DNA from: Onchidella celtica
Taxonomy: Eukaryota; Mollusca; Gastropoda; Systellommatophora; Onchidiidae
Reading direction: 5' to 3'
DNA length: 64,000 bases
Assembly (NCBI GenBank): GCA_963931925.1
Contig: OZ007579.1
Coordinates: forward strand, 39,407,457 to 39,471,456
Part shown: in pieces, positions 11,347 to 24,408 of the stretch
Numbering within the stretch: position 1 is the stretch's first letter
How the letters are laid out: every line of letters starts with the position of its first letter
Notes under the pieces: model-generated
Told to the model about the DNA's origin: nothing
What the model saw: only the letters and a program-made list of their open reading frames with translations
Databases searched by the model: none
Made by a program: the position numbers and the translations under genes

Positions 11347-11978
11347 GATACGCCAAATGACAAACCGCGCCTAGAGAAATCAGCAGAGATAATAGATTGT
11401 GGTATGGTTGGACATTTGTATCAGTTTACTGAATAAATCTGACAGTTAAGCTTGAGGTCGAATATTATCCACATATTTATCACACTTGCTGTGTCCGCGT
11501 TCCCATATATCTCTGCTCAAGGTCAGTGACACTACATCAATATTTCTCAAACCTGTGAATGGCCTGGGTAGAGCTAAATATTAGCTTCCCAGCCCTTGGC
11601 AATAGATATGTAGATATTGCAATAGGATTCATATTAAGGACAACGTAAATGATGTTTGTGATCGTCTCTACATAACAGGAACTATATAAGGCAAACGTCA
11701 ATACGGACATAACATCTGCGTGTCACGCGATTCAATGGAATTTGTTCACATGGAACATTTTGGCCAGGGTACTAGCGATCGAGGTCAGACAGTGATTTGG
11801 GCCGTTATGACTCGGATTTAGCTAGCAAAATCTGGTGGGTTTTTTACAATGACAATAACAATTGTGATGAATGTACCTTCTAATTTTGCCAAACCACTGA
11901 GCGGAATTTTCGTTGCTTACAGCAAAAATAGTTTAAACTAGAATATATAAAAGGCATGCCCGGAATAAAGCCGTATTC
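11347..11978. other. Non-coding stretch
   Basis: Stops occur in all frames. No repeat family or gene is recognised. Confidence 0.4.
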
Positions 11979-11982
11979 TCTC

Positions 11983-12052
<70 letters not shown>

Positions 12053-12071
12053 CCTCTCTCTCTCCCCCTCT

Positions 12072-12103
<32 letters not shown>

Positions 12104-12133
12104 TGTCTCTCTCTGTCTCTCTCTGTCTCTCTC
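11979..12133. repeat. CT microsatellite
   Basis: Nearly pure (CT)n with CCC and CTGT interruptions toward the right. Confidence 0.95.
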
Positions 12134-12518
12134 TAATAATCCACGTTCTTGCTTCAGAAATCAGGCGCTCCATGGCACCACGCACCAAAGTGAACACTTG
12201 ATATATGGTTACTTTTTATGATATGTATGCCACTGTAACAGAATAGCCACAAGATGGAGAATGAAAATTAGAACTGCTGACAGCAAGATGAAACAATGCA
12301 TTTTCTATTAATTCAAAAACAAAAACCAATTTTAAAAAATCCAAATTTCGGTGCACCATCCACGGTATTTGAAACTTGGCTACTGTAGGTGGCTAACAAA
12401 AAAAGCGTTGGGGTTGGGGGGGGGGGGGGCACTTGCTTGCGGAGCCGAGTCCGACCCATGGGCTATATTACCCGGTCAAATGGACCTACATTTTCGTAGG
12501 ATCGGTAGGGTTCCCATC

Positions 12519-12659
12519 GGAACAATATTGAATTTTGTTCATTGTTCAGCTATCGCTGTAGGCCCCACCCTCGATCAGCGCACATATGGTGTACGCGATT
12601 CTTTTTTTGAGGGGTGTGAAAAATGAAGTGTCTCATCTCATCGTTTCTGGTATCTTTGA
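12519..12659. mobile_element. MITE-C fragment with one terminal repeat
   Basis: Contains the family interior (TTCAGCTATCGCTGTAGGCC) and ends with a well-preserved right terminus (TCTCATCTCATCGTTTCTGG, then TATCTTTGA). The left part is absent or unrecognisable. A 14-G run at 12,416-12,429 lies just outside. Confidence 0.55.
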
Positions 12660-12802
12660 GATGATGGCGATCATCAATAGCAACCAGTCACAGTATGTTG
12701 AGTTACCCCGGGTAGATTACTGACTATGTAGATAAGATAAAAGACTGGCCAATGTAATGCCAACAAAAACTTCCTTGTTTGCACACCAACGTCGACACTT
12801 AT

Positions 12803-13043
12803 GCGACCTGACTTTGTTTGTTCCAAGTCCACTTTCTGCACAACTGAATCATTGGACGTTTAACGTTTTGAGGCTTTAGTCTTCTGAAACGGAGAATAAA
12901 CCGGAGCTGTGAAACAGCTTGATCAGTGCCACAACACAGTTTCAGGAAGTGTCAAGGTGTGTATTTGTTATACTTCTTCCATATGCTGAAACATCTCCAG
13001 TTTTTCAGAGAATGGGGATAGCACGAACAAGAACTAAGGTCCG
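12803..13043 (+). mobile_element. MITE-E copy 2
   Basis: Shares TTTGTTCCAAGTCCACTTTC, CAGTGCCACAACACAGTTTC and the right terminus AACAAGAACTAAGGTCCG with the other MITE-E copies. The left terminus is eroded. Confidence 0.6.
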
Positions 13044-13734
13044 GAGAAAAAACTGGACTGATATTTTTCCTTTATAACAGACTGCGTCTTTGCAATCAAT
13101 AACCATTCTTGAAAGACTAAGTATGGATTTCCATGTGATTGAGACGTGCAGTACAGTAGACAGATGAGGTACAACAAATCAAGACAAAACATTTTTTTTA
13201 CGGCTTCTTCTGTGTCCATTCAGCGTTTTGTTCTTTGCATTATTAAACTGTGGGGAAAACCAAATGATCTCAGGGTGGACGTGCCATGAAGAATGAATGT
13301 TGGTCTCCAGTTACAGCCGTGTTGTAGATGAAGTTATTTGTCTTCTAGGATAAGGACGAAAAAAAAACACAAACTCAGTGACGGTGCGTAAAGTACAATA
13401 TGTAATCTTCAGTCAATCTCCTGTGAGCTGGGGGAAAAATGCTTGGTGGTCCTGATTTGGCCGGCGGGCCGTAGGTTGATCACTGACATGTCTGGCATAA
13501 AGCCTTAAAATATCCTATTAATTTATTTCTGTCTCACATAAATGATCAAATGACAGTTACGTCACACAGTAATGAATCACTGTTTGGATGGGTTTGGCCT
13601 TCAGTGGGGGCTTTTAGCCTCTCTAGTCCTTTTACCGTCTATTGGGTACTTTATTTATGTTTGGACGGAGATAGTGAAATCCTACTTGACGTTTTATTTG
13701 TAATTTGTGCTCCATGTCACCCGTTGCTGTGGTG
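13044..13734. other. Non-coding stretch
   Basis: No domain-bearing frame. Part may be 3' UTR of the LINE tail that follows on the minus strand, but its 3' terminus could not be placed. Confidence 0.35.
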
Positions 13735-14215
13735 CCATTGTCTTTTGTTATTGACAAACGACATTCTGAGATTGTTGGCCTTCTTTTGTCTGGAGACGCA
13801 ATGGATTGTGTGCCCGGGGTACGTCAGTTCGGGTCCCTGCAGCGCCTGCTGTGACTGTACAGTCCGATCCTGAAGCCACGGGATCTTTAACAGTTGCTGC
13901 ACTCGAAGGTCTTCGCATCTGGCTCGGCGAAGGTTTCTGCCATCTGCTTCTGGCGTTCCTTTTTCTCTCCCACTGCTCCTGTCTCCGCTTCTTATTCGCG
14001 CGTGTGCATGTTCTGGTTGCAGCTTTCCAGCTCTACGGTCCGCTGCTTGAGTTTGCCAGTTTGCTGAACTGATGCTGCCTGTCTTCATAAATTATCACGC
14101 GTGCATACATCTTTGTTCCGAAGGAATATCCTTCCTGTGGGTCTGGTGGCCGTGGCAAGGTCCCCATACAATGTGTCCTAGGGGATTCATCCATCCTTCA
14201 TTCGTCTGACATGAC
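13735..14215 (-). pseudogene. LINE reverse-transcriptase C-terminal tail, decayed
   Basis: Read on the minus strand from 14,215, the translation gives RRLGHVRRMKDG, a stop, then a Leu-Tyr-Gly-Asp-Leu-Ala block. This is the conserved region after the RT domain of many animal non-LTR retrotransposons. Farther along come a Gln/Glu/Lys-rich linker, a Cys-x2-Cys pair and a GFRIGLYSHSRRC segment, the usual C-terminal zinc finger of this LINE type. At least one stop and one frameshift interrupt it, and the endonuclease and RT core are absent (5' truncation is typical). It cannot be active. Confidence 0.65.
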
Positions 14216-15852
14216 CAAGCCTGCGCAAGCGTCTTTGGCTATCCTAACATTCTATAATATTGCCATTCATGCCTGTCAGCAAAATCGGAGACAGGAAATT
14301 GTCATCAGTAGACTCCATCTGGTTCATACCCACCTCACACACCGTTTTTTACTTTGGGGGAGGAATCCCCCCCCCCCCCCCCGAATGTGTGGCAAGCAAT
14401 TCTCAATTCTCAATAAAACATATTATTTTAACTGAATGTGTAGACTTCATGTATACCCGAAGAAAGCACTATGCCTACGAAAGAATTGTTTTCTGACGCG
14501 GACCCCAACGCATCCTATTCTTTCTGAGAGAGGTTAAGATCTAAAAATTGATTTGATAATTGTATCCTCGTTTACAAAACTTTTTCCAGATCTATACAAA
14601 ACAACTTTTTTTTTTAGAAATTTAACAATGCGTTAAAATTATAATGTATTTATAATTTTATGTTAAATTTAACAACTCTGAATACTAAACATAATTAAAG
14701 AAAGTGTACCCAAATAGACCGTAAAGGACGCAAAGTGTCCGCTATCGTGCCCACGTGCCGTAAAACCCCAAAGTCAAACTCAGACCAAGAGCCATCAATG
14801 TGGAGAAAAAAAACAAAACAATCACAACAAAGAAAAAGTTTTGTTCAAGACAGCAAATGATCCTGTATCTTGTATTCTCTCATTAGGAAGTCAAGATAAC
14901 AACTGGGTGATTGGTCACCTCTTCTGCTGGGCTCTTCTTCTTCAACTCTTTTATTCTTCTTTTTTTTTCACTTGAAAAAGGTGAAAGCCGAAAATTTGTG
15001 TATTTTCTGTCTTCTCTTCAGTTTGCTTTGTATTGTTTGGGTTTTATTTCTCACGCGGGGCTTTGCAACATACAACCTTTTCTTTTTGCCCAATTTTGAC
15101 TTTGATTCTGTCCTATCAGTTTGTTATAATATTCTGTCTATCCTCTGTCTTCTTCCTAGCACAATATGGCGGTCGTTGTGTCGACGTGCCTTCTGTAACT
15201 TAAAGTCAAACAAGAGATGAGAATTAAAAAAATTGATCCGAATACAGAATGGCATTCAGATACTAAATAATTATTTTATAGTCGATAGACTTCTCCATTT
15301 TCATTGGGGGGGGGGGGGGGGGCTGTTAAAGAGATTGTACTGTGACGCAAGACACGCGCTGGCTGGAAATGGCCGGAGATATCTTAGACAGATTGGATTT
15401 TTCTCTGCTTTCAAAATGAAGTGTTTGATCTTGTCTACAAATGATTATGATCGCTGGACGGGAATACGTTCTCTTTCAATTCAAAAGATGAGGCATTGGA
15501 TAGGATCGATTGGGAAGTTCAAGGCCATACATAGTTTTCTGGGAAGGAGATCATATTCTCTAATCCAAGAGGCGAACATGTTGATTTGATAGCAACGAAC
15601 TTTTGCAAATAAACGGATGATAGATAAGAGACATGCTTTTCTCAACGTGGGCCAGATTAAGCGCATTTCGTAGGCCACATGAATTGGCAGTTGGCTATAG
15701 AGCTCATGTCTTGTGGGCTGTCAGCCATCTGCTTGTGGAATCAATATAAACATTCTACACTGCACTCCGTAGGCAATAACAATATGTGCTTTCCGTTCGT
15801 AATCGGAAACTGTGTATTATTGACCTGTCTCTGAAATAGCTAATGAATTCTC
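14216..15852. other. Non-coding stretch
   Basis: Holds a 16-C run (14,367-14,382), a 17-G run (15,306-15,322) and, at 14,985-15,110, one arm of the dispersed repeat whose two arms are joined at 44,083-44,214. Open frames here have no recognisable domains. Confidence 0.45.
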
Positions 15853-16449
<597 letters not shown>

Positions 16450-16952
16450 TCTAATTTTCGACTTTAGTCACATTTTGTTTTAAATTGCTTATCCATTCAT
16501 TGCCTGGACGAACACCTCAAAATATAGTATGACCAATGGTACATGAAGTCTCTGACTGGAATTTGAGAAGTTGGAAAAAAAGGCGTGCCCCACGTTACTA
16601 TCGGAACTTTTCATGAGATCTACGACGTACTGTTTTAATTAGTGGAGTTCTCTAATGTCAGTCTTATATTTGAGGTTACCTTAAGCGGTTTTACTATTAC
16701 CTTGGGCTTGTCTGAGTGTCTGGTCTACAGTACTGTTAATTAATTATGGGCCGGTTTAATGAGCTTTGTCTCTTGGTTCAGTGTTAGGAAAAATGTTCGG
16801 AGTCTGAGTTCTATTTTGAGTTTGGAGAAAGCGCGTCCACACGATGTGTTTAGGATTTTACTTGAGAAGGTTCGCTGCCCTTGGCATTTACACCTCGCTT
16901 TTCTTGTTTTTATCTTTATGGTTCTTGTTTCTCTGCGTTTTTGTTTGAAAAG
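16450..16952. other. Non-coding stretch
   Basis: An open frame at 16,759-16,956 runs into the MITE-B fragment and has no recognisable domain. Nothing else is seen. Confidence 0.35.
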
Positions 16953-17083
16953 GTAGGGGGGTCAGGGTTAGGGATTCGATAAGATTTAGGGCTGAGGATA
17001 AGGACGGGGTTATTGATAGGAAAGTATGCATTGGCGCCCCTAGCGCAATACGCTTGGGTACTTACGTACTTATATCAACGGCC
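16953..17083 (-). mobile_element. MITE-B copy 3, left half only
   Basis: The reverse complement reads CGTTGATATAAGTACGTAAG, then CCCAAGCGTATTGCGCTAGG, then CCCGTCCTTATCCTCAGCCC. This is the left terminus and left interior of MITE-B. The right half is missing. Confidence 0.6.
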
Positions 17084-17949
17084 GTTTTTTTAACATGGAA
17101 AACTGGGCAAAACAGGGTTAAGACATTTGATCCAAGATTTCGCCAAAAAAGCCGGTTGAATATATTTACCATACATCTAACTGGAGCCTCCAACCGCGGA
17201 CATACAGATCCAGGCTATGCTTATTTCCTCTGTGTATGAAATAAAGTTGACATGGGCAACCGACGAGCGGTGGAGCCCGGCAAGCAGTTTGGCCTTGTGT
17301 AGAAAAGTCAATCTCTCCTTGCTTTTTCTACACCTCAGCTTTGGCGCCAGTCCAAGGGAAAACACATGAAGAAGAAGAAGAATGCATTCCATTGGAGAGC
17401 CCTTTAGAGGGCCAGGAAGGAAAAGAAGGCCAGGACAAAGACAAGTGTAAGGCAAAGCATTAGGGGACCCTTTTGAGGGCTAAGAAAGCCAAGAGCATAA
17501 CAGAAATAACAACATCAAAAATAAGAAGAAGAAAAACAGGTGTAAAAAGGCCAAGGGCAGAAATCCTCCCAAAGCAGAGACGTCAACAGAGTTTTGGCGC
17601 ATCGCTCCTCGAGGGCGATTGAACATTACTTTACACACGGCTCACTGACTATAACACAATAAGTATAACACACACTCGCAGCTCCCACCCCCACCCCTAT
17701 ACACACACAAATACACCCACCCCAAATCAAATTTTGTGTTGTTGTTGTTTTTTTCTTAAAAAGCAACAGCACATTATAAAGGAAGTAAGATCTCCAATGT
17801 AATCATAAAGGACTTTTTAACCTCTGAGTCTGAAATTGTACAAAATGTCATATTAATGCGCATAGAAAGGCGCAAATGTGTATTCAAGCATAATTATTTT
17901 AAAAGTTCTCTTGAAGTTCTCTATATTTTTAATACTTTCTTTGATTTTG
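17084..17949. other. Non-coding stretch
   Basis: Purine-rich patches (17,365-17,550) and AT-rich sequence. No gene or repeat family is identified. Confidence 0.4.
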
Positions 17950-18150
17950 AGCCGCAACTGAGGTCACTAGAAGAAAGTGTTCTGACATTTTTTAGCCGGA
18001 AAAAAAAAAGATGCATTTTCTTCGAATAGAGATAAAAAGTATAACAGGAAATTTCGTTCGGCCTCTCACTTTACACACTGGTGATCGAAACTCAACTTTA
18101 AAAATGACAATCTGTGTATTCCCCGAGTCAGCGGGCCAAGTGGTCCAAAT
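17950..18150 (+). repeat. Dispersed repeat F, copy 1
   Basis: Shares a GCCGCAA start, a GGAAATTTCG/CTTCAC tract and GGTGATCGAAACTCAACTTT...TGTGTATTCCCCGAGTC with 47,100-47,280. A weaker relative is at 45,650-45,790. No inverted termini were resolved. Confidence 0.5.
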
Positions 18151-18172
18151 AAACAACAAACCACTTATAGAA

Positions 18173-18476
18173 GGCTGTTGTTATAGGTACGTACACACCC
18201 CAAGCGTTTTGCTCTATGGGCGAGTACATATGCGTACTGTCCCTAAGCTCGTCCTTATTATCAACCCTAAATGTTATGGAATGCCTAACCCTGCCCCCTG
18301 CCCGTTCAACCACAACCAAAAAAAAAAAAAATCTGAAAGAAGAATTACTCAAAATTAGGGCTGTTGACAAGGCGCATTTCGAGAGGAGCTCTCTAACCCT
18401 GCTGTCACAGAAGGCTTTAAAATAGGTACCCTGGGGCGAAAAAAATGGGGGGACGTACGGGCTTGTAACAACATCT
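18173..18476 (+). mobile_element. MITE-B copy 4, best-preserved copy
   Basis: A 304-bp element with inverted ends. The left begins GGCTGTTGTTATAGGTACG followed by CCCAAGCGTTTTGC. The right ends with a complement of the same (GGGACGTACGGGCTTGTAAC, then AACA). Flanks are near-identical 9-mers, CTTATAGAA (18,164-18,172) and TTTATAGAA (18,477-18,485). The interior has the family's CGTCCTTATTATCAACCC and GGAGCTCTCTAACCCTG landmarks. Confidence 0.7.
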
Positions 18477-18919
18477 TTTATAGAAAGTTTTTAGTGTGAG
18501 GTGAATGAATCTGGCCATCAGTATACTCATTTTTTTTTTTTCGGATCTGGCTCTTACTATAATAATATGAATGCTCAGCTATGCCTGACGCCAAGACTAC
18601 ATCCATTTCCGGTGTGATCAGATTTAACCCTTTGCATGTCTGTCTGTGCCGCTGTCGCAGAAAACCCAGAAAGTGAACAATCTGAGCAGGTCAGTTGCCA
18701 GATTGGAGACTAATGAAACCCCATGACGCCCAGAGAGAATTTCCAGGCCACTTCAGTCCTTTAAATATTCATGACTGATGCTGTTGCTATTCTGTTCATT
18801 ATTGTAGGGAAGGTCAGCCAGGAGGTCAAGATAAACGGAACAGGAGCACCGTCGTCTAATTGCAAAACCCGAACAAAGAAAGTACTGAGTTGGGTTCACT
18901 GTTCTGTTATAATAATCTT

Positions 18920-19155
18920 ACCAAGGATACTGGATATTGATACGATGGGACAGCTTGGCCGTTCTCCACTCACGCATTTTGCACTGCCACCTTGCGACGA
19001 ACGCTTGAGAGATACCAACCATGTTTTATTTCGCAAAGCCGAATAAAGAAAATGCTGGGGTTTCTTCGCTGTTCAGCTATCACCTTAGACTTCGATAGAA
19101 GTCGCCAATATTGTAATTAAAGCTTTATTCGCTTGTGGAAACTTTTTGGACTTTT
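18920..19155. mobile_element. MITE-C fragment
   Basis: Starts with a terminal-repeat-like segment (AAGGATACTGGATATTGATA, then CGATGGGACAGC). It continues with GCACTGCCACCTTGCGACG and CTGTTCAGCTATCACC, matching the order in the 8,035 copy. Confidence 0.5.
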
Positions 19156-20192
19156 ATTTTTTACTTTTAATGCGTAGAATGTGACAAAGTTAAATTACCG
19201 TAATGCCGAGATAGATCTAGTGAGTGAATTTTCAGAGTAAGATAGGGCAGAGGAGAATGGAAAATCTCTCGCTCTTTCTTTTTTCCCCGTCATCAGTTTT
19301 ATTTTCTTTGTTTTATGGAGACAGTCATTATTATTATTATATTATATATTATAATTATATTATTGTAATAAATATGCATTGAAATTCCTCCTGCCGCCTG
19401 AAAGCCAAACAAATTGGTGTTGTGTCATATTTTTCCTAGCAAGTACAATGTACGAAGCCTTGGCTTGGCGCGCCGAGAATAGGCATGGCCTGTGATATAG
19501 ACACCGCCACCCCCATCCCACCCCCTCGTGATATAGACTGGAGCAGCAACTGTTAACTGAACACTTACACAGCGTCTTGTTCTAATTTTGGATGTCTATC
19601 TGAGAGGGGCCATAACTCATGCAAAAAATTTGACTTACCCAGTTTCAGAAAAATGCTCTTCAGGTATGCTAGGAGGATGACTTGGTCATATTACCGTAGG
19701 AAACATTTCCACCTAGAATCAAATCCTTTTCTTGTTGCGAATGCGATACCAAAGTCCGACCTACATAATTATTGGGTACCCTAAAGCTTGAACTGTTATG
19801 GGGCCTCTTCGCAACCAGCAACAATAGGTCAAAACCAAAGATCTTAAAATAGTATTAACCTTAATACTATTTTAAGATTTTTGGTCAAAACCCAAAATTC
19901 ACTGATTAAAAAGGTTTCTCTAGGGCCTCTCAGGGATTAGAGGCCTTGAAATTATTGAAATAATTATAAGCAACTTAGCCTTTTTTGGTGTGTTTTTTGT
20001 TCTTGTTGTTGTTTGTTAATTTTTGTTTTTTGTTTTGTAATTTATTATTTTGTTTACAAAACTAGATGAGCTACCCGGGATAAACCGGTACGGTGTGCCC
20101 ACCCTTCTCTCTCCCTCTCCCCCCTCTCTGATCTATGCAAGTTCCCCGTAACAATCCAGCCTTGCCTCAGACGTCATGCAGGTCAGGGCATT
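19156..20192. other. Non-coding stretch
   Basis: Contains a single arm (19,551-19,665) of the foldback at 420-695 and a small perfect hairpin near 19,840-19,880. Positions 20,069-20,090 match dispersed repeat D. No gene. Confidence 0.45.
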
Positions 20193-20448
20193 ACCCCAGG
20201 CGCGCACTGACCTATTTTGGCCAGGCAGCTACATGACCGATGTACTTGGATGGTGACTTGACGAATTTCAGTGAGAACTATTCAAGTTCATGGACTGTTC
20301 TTCCTCTTTCATCAAAGTAAACAAAATTAAATGCATCAAACAAGTCCAAAAAACGAGACAAAAATATCACTGACACTCGTCAAGTCACCATCCAAGTACG
20401 ACGGTCATGTAGCTGCCTGATCTTAACAGGCTAGTGGGCGCCTGGGCT
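20193..20448. mobile_element. Foldback/MITE with about 75-bp arms
   Basis: Left arm CCCCAGGCGCGCACTGACCT followed by CAGGCAGCTACATGACCG and CTTGGATGGTGACTTGACGA. The right arm is the reverse complement of the same order. The loop is about 100 bp and AT-rich. A diverged relative may lie at 29,044-29,205 (CCTGGGCGCATACTAGCTGA). No transposase. Confidence 0.6.
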
Positions 20449-21150
20449 TAAGCACCAACTGAACGCATGGGGGTCAAATACGGTCTCCTAGTGACATTTA
20501 AACACTGACATTTAAACTCTAGCTTTGAGCAAAAACAAATGGCCAAAATTGCAACACAATGAACTACTCCCGCCAGTGTGTCCTTTTTTATTTTTACAAA
20601 CTTAATAAAGATAAAAACGCTGGGTATAAAACTGGATCGTAGCGAGAGATCAAATCAGGATGATCAAAGGATACGCAAGCTGATACACACACACACATAA
20701 GCGTTCAATCATGTTAAGAGCAGCTTCAACTATTCCTGTCTTGCTAAAAGAATGTATTCTTATATTACGTTGAAATGTGGCACAAAAATAACCACAGGAA
20801 AGGTCTTGATTTTGCAAGTGATGAAATGGTCTTTGTTTTTGGAAACTGTTGTCTAGGTTTTGTACTCTGCCTTATTAATTTTGCAGCAAGACATTTAATT
20901 AGCTACAAATAACAACAGGAATTCTGTAGGCGTTAATGATCAATGCGTTTACAGAAGCTCTTTCATCATTCGTTTGGAATAGTTTGACATTTTCTCTTAT
21001 AGCAACAAAATGAGATCTGGAGATCTGGCTTGTTATTTCTCGGCTCATGTTCATTGCCGATGTTTGTTAGCAATGTTTTCATTACAAACTTCAAGGGTAC
21101 ATTGCCAAAGAATTACTTTTTTTTTCAAAGTTGCAACAAAATAATGCAAT
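20449..21150. other. Non-coding stretch
   Basis: No recognisable gene or repeat beyond short A/T tracts. Confidence 0.4.
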
Positions 21151-21258
21151 CTTGGGTATCAGAACTTGCCACGGTAATTAATTTGTCTTGGGTATCGGTA
21201 CCTGCCATAGTAATGAAATTGTCTTGGATATCGGAACTTGCCACAGTAAAGCATTGAT
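21151..21258 (+). repeat. Three 36-bp tandem units
   Basis: Units begin at 21,151, 21,187 and 21,223 with CTTGGGTATC (or CTTGGATATC), followed by a TGCCA block and AATTAATTTGT-like sequence. The 36-bp period keeps frame. A surrounding frame exists but has no other support as a gene. Confidence 0.7.
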
Positions 21259-22147
21259 GTGTATGCGTCCATACATGTACATGTTATGGATTTATTACGT
21301 ATGTGTGTTTGTACTTCTGTGTGCATGTGTGCATATAATTTAAAATTACGTGTACGTATGTGTGTGTATGTACGTGTGAGTGTCTGTGTGTGTGTGTGTG
21401 TTTGCATGCGTGTATGTGTGTTTGTGTGAGTGTGATTATGTTTGCCAACACGTGACGCCAGCACGTGTAGAAAAAAAAAAAAAAAACTAATGGCCTACAG
21501 ACGTCAACACTACGGATACGAGCTTGTTCCTTCCTGCCGTACTAATGTTTTCTACGACTTCCTGAAAACGTGGCAGGGCTGCATTGTTTCCTATCCGGCA
21601 AAGGATTTTGATTGGCTTCTGGCCATCCTGGGAATTAATAGTTTGCTCTTTCTGAAGTCTGAGATCATTTTGAATTCTCACCAACAAGTTTTGAGTACCG
21701 AGAAAAATACAATAGCAGACAGATCTGAAAAGTGGCTAGAATCATTGAAGGGGTCAGAATTAATAGCGGTCTAAGTGCCATTGCACTTGGATCCTTTGTA
21801 TTTCTAACCCTCTTAAATAAATTGAGGGGCTTAGAATGACAAGGGATGTAAGTACCAATGGCACTTGGACCCCTTTTACTTCTAACGCCCTTCACTTGTG
21901 GTATACGTCACTCCCGGCATGCCACTCACATAGCATGGGAACTGGCATGAATAGTTATGTTACAGTAGTGCCCACGAATAAAAGGGTCGGCGTAGCTCTA
22001 TTTTGGTTGAAAACTGAGAAAACCCCAACAGCGTGTACGGAGTTTCTAGTATTTGGCTGAGATAACGGTCTAACACCTCCGAGACGAAAGAAACTAATAC
22101 TGTCCCGCGCATTATGCCATTCCATGTACTGTACATATAAAAAACTA
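21259..22147. other. Non-coding stretch with GT-rich repeat
   Basis: Positions 21,300-21,435 are an imperfect (GT)n/(GTAT)n tract. Positions 21,772-21,895 contain a degenerate direct repeat (GTGCCATTGCACTTGGATCC versus CAATGGCACTTGGACCCC). A 110-codon plus frame at 21,442 is unrecognised and starts in a poly-A run. Confidence 0.45.
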
Positions 22148-22412
22148 CGACCTTAGTCCTCGTTTGTTCCAACTCCACTTTTTTTTGCACATCTGAGAAA
22201 TTGGACGTTCAACAGTTGTGGCTTTATTATTTGGATAAGGAGTTAGAATCAATCGGAACTGTGAAGCAGCTTGTTAAGTGCCACAACGCATTTTAAACAT
22301 AGTGTCAAAGTGTGGCATTTGGTTTACCTCTTTTACATACCAAAAGACCTCCAGTTTTTTGTTGTTGTTTTTTTTCAGAAAATGGAGATAGGAAAAAAAG
22401 ATCTAAGTTCGC
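22148..22412 (+). mobile_element. MITE-E copy 3
   Basis: Left terminus CGACCTTAGTCCTCGTTTG. The interior has GTTCCAACTCCACTTT, AAGTGCCACAACGCATTTTA and CAGAAAATGGAGATAGG. The right terminus is degraded (GATCTAAGTTCGCC). Confidence 0.65.
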
Positions 22413-24408
22413 CAAACGCTGTATTTTCAAAAACGACCCAAAAAAAAAAAAAAAATTAAAATACTAAAATATTTTTTTGTCTTTTCTCAGAGCCTACTTC
22501 TCAAATCAAACTCTCTTGGGAAATTTTCGATTTCTGATTGGTAAACATCGCTAAACTATTAAAGTGGAGTTTGACCTTTCTTGTATTCATAGCCATAATA
22601 GGGCTGTTGTTATTGGACCGTGGCATTTTAATATTATAAGCTACAGCTGAACGATGCACACAACAAAAATTACTCAGTATTGTCTCTACACAGCTCTGTA
22701 ATTCCACTGCGGTCCTCTAACAATATCCCCGTAACAATTTCCCTGCATTACCTAGTCAGTGCAGATTTTCCGGGCGGAAATTCCGATCGGAAAAACATGC
22801 AAACCTGCGGGAAAATCTCTCTGAGATTGTGATCAAACTATAATTACTGTCTTGATTATCAGATGAAATCATGTGTGGATAAAATCCCGACATCCGTGGT
22901 CTCCGGGTCGATGGATTAACTTTGCGATGTTTTCAACAATGCTTTCTATGTAACGCCAGCTGGACATCTCTGTGTGTATTTAAACGCCGGGTAGTTGCAT
23001 CAAGCCAGAGTCACGACACGGTCCCCTGTCACACACGCGCCAGACTTCCGCAACTTCTTTCATTTCTCCCTGAGGCAGTGGAAATGAAACCAGTGGACAT
23101 CGTAACATTCAAACAAAGAAAATATAATACCTGTCATCAAAACAAAAACAGCGTGGAATATGCAAATTTGTTCACTTCTCTCTGAATGTCTGGGAATAAA
23201 CGAGCAGACACTTCCCAGGATTCAAAGATAATCTGCTACCACCAAATAACAAGGATTGCGATCACTTTTCTCTAAGATGCTGGAAATAAAAATCAGTGGA
23301 CATCTTAGGATTCAAAGATAGTTGCAACCACCGGACATCGAGGATTCTTCTTTCCACATTGTGTGTTGCTGTGGAGAATGGCGCTATGGATATGAGTTGG
23401 ATCATCAACCGCATATTCTTCTCGATACAAAGTGAGTTCATCTTCAAATACTGGGTTTCCCAATACGAAATAATATACACACTTTGAATAATATGTATGA
23501 ATGAAATGTCAATTTAGATATGTCCAAGATCAATTATTCAAACTAACGAAAGCAGAATGTGTAATTATTTGAGTTTATTTACATTTTCATACGCTCCAAC
23601 TGATGGCTGTTCTGGGCCAGACACCGATGACTACGCAGACCAATAGAGTTGCAAACAACATCAAGCAGTTGATTTGAGTAAATTTTGTAATTTTTGTTTT
23701 TGAGACACCCCATATTATTTACGTCAGAGCCACCCACAAATCACGTACGCTCAAATTTGGGGGCAATTTGTTACCCTTCCCTCCGCTTTCATCAATGCTT
23801 TTGATACACATGGCCTCGACCAAACACCACCCCCCCCCCCCCGCCCCGAAAAAAAGAAAACTTTTACACGAACAGACGGCCATTAAAATGTTAAATATCC
23901 ACGATAAAGCATTGACGTAATAAAACTTTCTGTGACGTCAAGGCTGTTTGCATGAGCTAGAGAGGGAACACTTAAGCACTTAAAATTGTATGGCTACATG
24001 GCCAATAAATTATGAAATCTTTGTGTTCCGTCTTGACTCTTTATGATACAGTTCGTGGACACATCCATTTCGGTCAAAAATCAGTCTAAAATATTAGTTA
24101 CTTACGATTTTTTATTTTTTTTTAGCCACAAAAAGGAGATATATTATTATTTTCCTTGAGTAAAGTTGAAAAGTATGATTTGAAATGCCATTGTTCTTCG
24201 CCCGCCATTCTTTACATATATTTTGCTGGTTATAGGTCAAATTGATCACATACGATTGTGTAGTCTGCAAGGAAATATGGTGTAAGAGTAAGTTCGATTA
24301 GACTTTGCATCGAATCCAAATGCCTGTATTAATGTGTCTTTAACCTAAATGTACGTCAAGGCATGATGCAAAGAATGTGTAAGGTTTATCTTGCACCGAT
24401 TGGATAGT
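22413..24408. other. Non-coding stretch
   Basis: Two short related segments, each ending in a TGGACATC(T/G)(T/A)A(G/A)(G/C)ATTCAAA phrase, occur between 23,090 and 23,320. There is a 13-C run at 23,830-23,842. No domain-bearing frame was found. Confidence 0.4.

Noticed and set aside
21442..21774. 110-codon plus frame as a gene
   Set aside because: It starts in a poly-A run without a good context and matches no family I know.
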